The notes under the pieces are model-generated. The model saw only the letters and a list, made by a program, of their open reading frames with translations, did no database searches and was not told the DNA's origin. Of a stretch of DNA of 64,000 nt, positions 61,501-64,000 are shown one piece after another. The position numbers and the translations under genes are program-made. The first letter of the stretch is position 1; every line of letters starts with the position of its first letter. The DNA is from Osmia lignaria lignaria (Eukaryota > Arthropoda > Insecta > Hymenoptera > Megachilidae), in NCBI RefSeq assembly GCF_051020975.1, contig NW_027478168.1, positions 3,472,001-3,536,000 on the forward strand, given 5' to 3'.

Positions 61501-64000
61501 TATCTCGAGAACTACGCATCTGATCAAAAAATATCATAGAACATAAAAAGTAGGAAACTTAATTCTCTACAAAAAAGGTCTCTTAACATTTTGCCATAGC
61601 TCGCTTCGTTTCCGAGATATTTGCAGATTTATCTCAAGGGATGGGGCATGACGGACATATTTCGAGATACTTCTTCTTCTTGTTGTTCTTCTTCTGCACA
61701 GCTAAGCTGGAAGTGGCATTTGCAGCTCGCAATAGTGCAGAGTTATCTCAAAGAAAGGGGCCACTGTGTTTCTGTATCTCTATTATGTTGGTGCGGCTTC
61801 GGAACTTTTAAATATCTTGATATATCTCGAGAACTGCGCATCTGGTCAAAAAATATCATAGAACATAAAAAGTAGGAAACTTAATTCTCTACAAAAAAGG
61901 TCTCTCAACATTTTGCCATAGCTCGCTTCGTTTCCGAGATATTTGCAGGTTTATCTCAAGGGAAGGGGCCTAACGGACATATTTCGAGAAATTTCTTCTT
62001 CTTGTTGTTCTTCTTCTGCACAGCTAAACTGGAAGTGGCATTTCCAGCTCGCAATAGTGCAGAGTTATCTCAAAGAAAGGAGCCACGGTGTTTCTGTATC
62101 TCTATTCTGTTGGTGCGGCTTCGGAACTTTTAAATATCTTGATATATCTCGAGAACTACGCATCTGATCAAAAAATATCATAGAAGATAAAAAGTAGGAA
62201 ACTTAATTCTCTACAAAAAAGGTCTCTTAACATTTTGCCATAGCTCGCTTCGTTTCCGAGATATTTGCAGATTTATCTCAAGGGAAGGGGCCTGACGGAC
62301 ATATTTCGAGATATTTCTTCTTCTTGTTGTTCTTCTTCTGCACAGCTAAGCTGGAAGTGGCATTTACAGCTCGCAATAGTGCAGAGTTATCTCAAAGAAA
62401 GGGGCCACGGTGTTTCTGTATCTCTATTATGTTGGTGCGGCTTCGGAACTTTTAAATATCTTGATATATCTCGAGAACTACGCATCTGATCAAAAAATAT
62501 CATAGAACATAAAAAGTAGGAAACTTAATTCTCTACAAAAAAGGTCTCTTAACATTTTGCCATAGCTCGCTTCGTTTCCGAGATATTTGCAGGTTTATCT
62601 CAAGGGAAGGGGCCTAACGGACATATTTCGAGATATTTCTTCTTCTTGTTGTTCTTCTTCTGCACAGCTAAGCTGGAAGTGGCATTTGCAGCTCGCAATA
62701 GTGCAGAGTGATCTCAAAGAAAGGGGCCACGGTGTTTCTGTATCTCTATTATGTTGGTGCGGCTTCGGAACTTTTAAATATCTTGATATATCTCGAGAAC
62801 TACGCATCTGATCAAAAAATATCATAGAACATAAAAAGTAGGAAACTTAATTCTCTACAAAAAAGGTCTCTTAACATTTTGCCATAGCTCGCTTCGTTTC
62901 CGAGATATTTGCAGATTTATCTCAAGGGATGGGGCATGACGGACATATTTCGAGATACTTCTTCTTCTTGTTGTTCTTCTTCTGCACAGCTAAGCTGGAA
63001 GTGGCATTTGCAGCTCGCAATAGTGCAGAGTTATCTCAAAGAAAGGGGCCACTGTGTTTCTGTATCTCTATTATGTTGGTGCGGCTTCGGAACTTTTAAA
63101 TATCTTGATATATCTCGAGAACTGCGCATCTGGTCAAAAAATATCATAGAACATAAAAAGTAGGAAACTTAATTCTCTACAAAAAAGGTCTCTCAACATT
63201 TTGCCATAGCTCGCTTCGTTTCCGAGATATTTGCAGGTTTATCTCAAGGGAAGGGGCCTAACGGACATATTTCGAGATATTTCTTCTTCTTGTTGTTCTT
63301 CTTCTGCACAGCTAAACTGGAAGTGGCATTTCCAGCTCGCAATAGTGCAGAGTTATCTCAAAGAAAGGAGCCACGGTGTTTCTGTATCTCTATTCTGTTG
63401 GTGCGGCTTCGGAACTTTTAAATATCTTGATATATCTCGAGAACTACGCATCTGATCAAAAAATATCATAGAAGATAAAAAGTAGGAAACTTAATTCTCT
63501 ACAAAAAAGGTCTCTTAACATTTTGCCATAGCTCGCTTCGTTTCCGAGATATTTGCAGATTTATCTCAAGGGAAGGGGCCTGACGGACATATTTCGAGAT
63601 ATTTCTTCTTCTTGTTGTTCTTCTTCTGCACAGCTAAACTGGAAGTGGCATTTCCAGCTCGCAATAGCGCAGAGTTATCTCAAAGAAAGGGGCCACGGTG
63701 TTTCTGTATCTCTATTATGTTGGTGCGGCTTCGGAACTTTTAAATATCTTGATATATCTCGAGAACTACGCATCTGATCAAAAAATATCGTAGAACATAA
63801 AAAGTAGGAAACTTAATTCTCTACAAATAAAGTCTCTTAACATTTTGCCATAGCTCGCTTCGTTTCCGAGATATTTGCAGATTTATCTCAAGGGAAGGGG
63901 CCTGACGGACATATTTCGAGATATTTCTTCTTCTTGTTGTTCTTCTTCTGCACAGCTAAGCTGGAAGTGGCATTTGCAGCTCGCAATAGTGCAGAGTTAT
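55503..64000 (+). repeat. Four- and five-monomer higher-order repeat region
   Basis: Five monomer types recur in fixed order. W has ggatggggcatgacgg, ccactgtg and tctggtc. V has gcaggttta, cctaacgg, ggagcc, tctattctg and gaagataa. I has either aaactgg with cgtagaac and aaataaag, or the atttacagc form. K has gaagtcgc. D has gagtgatctc. The order W-V-I-D (1288 bp) is seen from 55503 and 61621, and W-V-I-K-D (1610 bp) from 60011. Two three-monomer groups at 57435 and 58401 start with a hybrid of I (head) and W (tail). Few private differences are seen (gatctttgc at 59360, ggaacggg at 60995, gcagggtt at 57877), so this is the youngest-looking part. Confidence 0.9.
63875..64000 (+). repeat. Partial monomer at right edge
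   Basis: The first 126 bases of a monomer, cut by the window edge. It follows an aaataaag boundary, where the five-monomer unit would place the K type, but it reads gaagtggc instead of the K-type gaagtcgc, so the order may change again or this is the ancestral form of K. Confidence 0.9.

Larger units (their letters stand above)
1..64000. repeat. Tandem satellite array, 322-bp monomer, 198 complete copies plus two partial copies
   Basis: The same unit recurs at exact 322-bp spacing across the window, always in one orientation. Anchoring on the ttgcag motif, complete monomers start at 151 and the last starts at 63553; a partial one starts at 63875. The unit length is confirmed because the span from 151 to 63875 equals 198 times 322 minus the net indel of 32 bp. 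Monomers differ by a few substitutions each, and the same substitutions recur in many copies, so variation is shared by copying rather than independent. The array continues beyond both edges. Family knowledge: arrays of 150-360 bp units are typical of eukaryotic centromeric and pericentromeric heterochromatin. Organism and family name are not determined. Confidence 0.98.

Noticed and set aside
25909..63163. 84-codon frames with a longer C-terminus as a distinct protein class
   Set aside because: They come from loss of the TGA (tctgatc to tctggtc or tccgatc), so reading runs to the next stop in the A-rich tail. The change tracks higher-order units and not function.
151..63777. A family of about 180 repeated 74-codon open frames as real small genes
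   Set aside because: They start at TTG, not ATG, recur because the DNA repeats, and shift frame at each monomer since 322 is not a multiple of three. Most variable sites change the amino acid (S/N, L/F, G/S, I/V/N, Y/D), frames are broken by stops in several monomers (for example 20113, 21401, 24943, 27197, 29773, 32993, 42316, 49385), and there is no promoter or ribosome binding site. This is what neutral homogenised DNA would show.
1..64000. CRISPR array or other prokaryotic direct-repeat system
   Set aside because: The entire 322-bp period is conserved, with no variable spacers, no leader and no cas genes; the repeat is far too long.
1..64000. Ribosomal DNA, histone or other multicopy gene cluster, or a tandem transposon
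   Set aside because: No rRNA, tRNA or histone sequence is recognisable, no transposase or reverse transcriptase frame exists, and no terminal inverted repeats or long terminal repeats bound any unit.
1..64000. Naming the host species or matching the array to a known satellite family
   Set aside because: I do not recognise the monomer with confidence and cannot search databases. A search of the 322-bp consensus against Dfam or Repbase and whole-genome assemblies would decide it.
1..64000. A previously undescribed gene-based biological system
   Set aside because: Every base is accounted for by the satellite repeat on one strand; there is no room for genes between monomers. The notable content is repeat architecture only.

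Overview
The whole window is one eukaryotic tandem satellite DNA array. It contains 198 complete monomers in direct head-to-tail order, from 151 to 63874, with a partial monomer at each edge (1-150 and 63875-64000). The basic unit is 322 bp: 189 complete monomers have exactly this length. The nine exceptions are 324, 323, 323, 321, 321, 320, 320, 307 and 307 bp, and the arithmetic closes (198 x 322 minus 32 equals the span). A hand count on a near-consensus monomer gives about 39% G+C and no clear CpG depletion. I see no unique flanking DNA, no inverted monomer, no transposon, no RNA gene, no CRISPR array and no credible protein gene.

Organism: the sequence alone does not name it. A long homogeneous array of a roughly 320-bp unit points to eukaryotic constitutive heterochromatin (centromeric, pericentromeric, subtelomeric or a heterochromatic chromosome arm). 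The undepleted CpG suggests, weakly, a lineage with little germline CpG methylation, such as many insects and other invertebrates. I do not recognise the family.

Monomer anatomy (m1 is the first t of ttgcag; the representative monomer is 3373-3694): a GC-richer head holds two copies of a 24-bp motif 114 bp apart (m4-27 and m118-141). Between them lies a pyrimidine tract ending in cacag that resembles a 3' splice site. A 9-bp inverted repeat sits at m42-50 and m202-210. An A/T-rich tail runs from m226 to m322.

Layout by variant haplotypes: 1-2406 is a duplicated group of five monomers. 2407-13213 is a mosaic with copies displaced by 6, 8, 19 and 24 monomers. 13214-16574 holds two near-identical five-monomer units. 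16575-20434 is a diverged, indel-rich stretch with six of the nine length variants, opening with a 642-bp dimer repeat. 20435-28162 is a mosaic with local dimer duplications. 28163-37807 and 38452-47130 are two copies of a roughly 9-10 kb macro-unit that differ by gain or loss of whole monomers. 47131-55502 repeats pieces of that macro-unit and adds ten- and two-monomer periodicities. 55503-64000 is a young higher-order repeat built from four- and five-monomer units. The window works as a record of unequal crossover and gene conversion. I found no gene system in it; its value is the nested higher-order structure and breakpoints that can be placed to a few bases.
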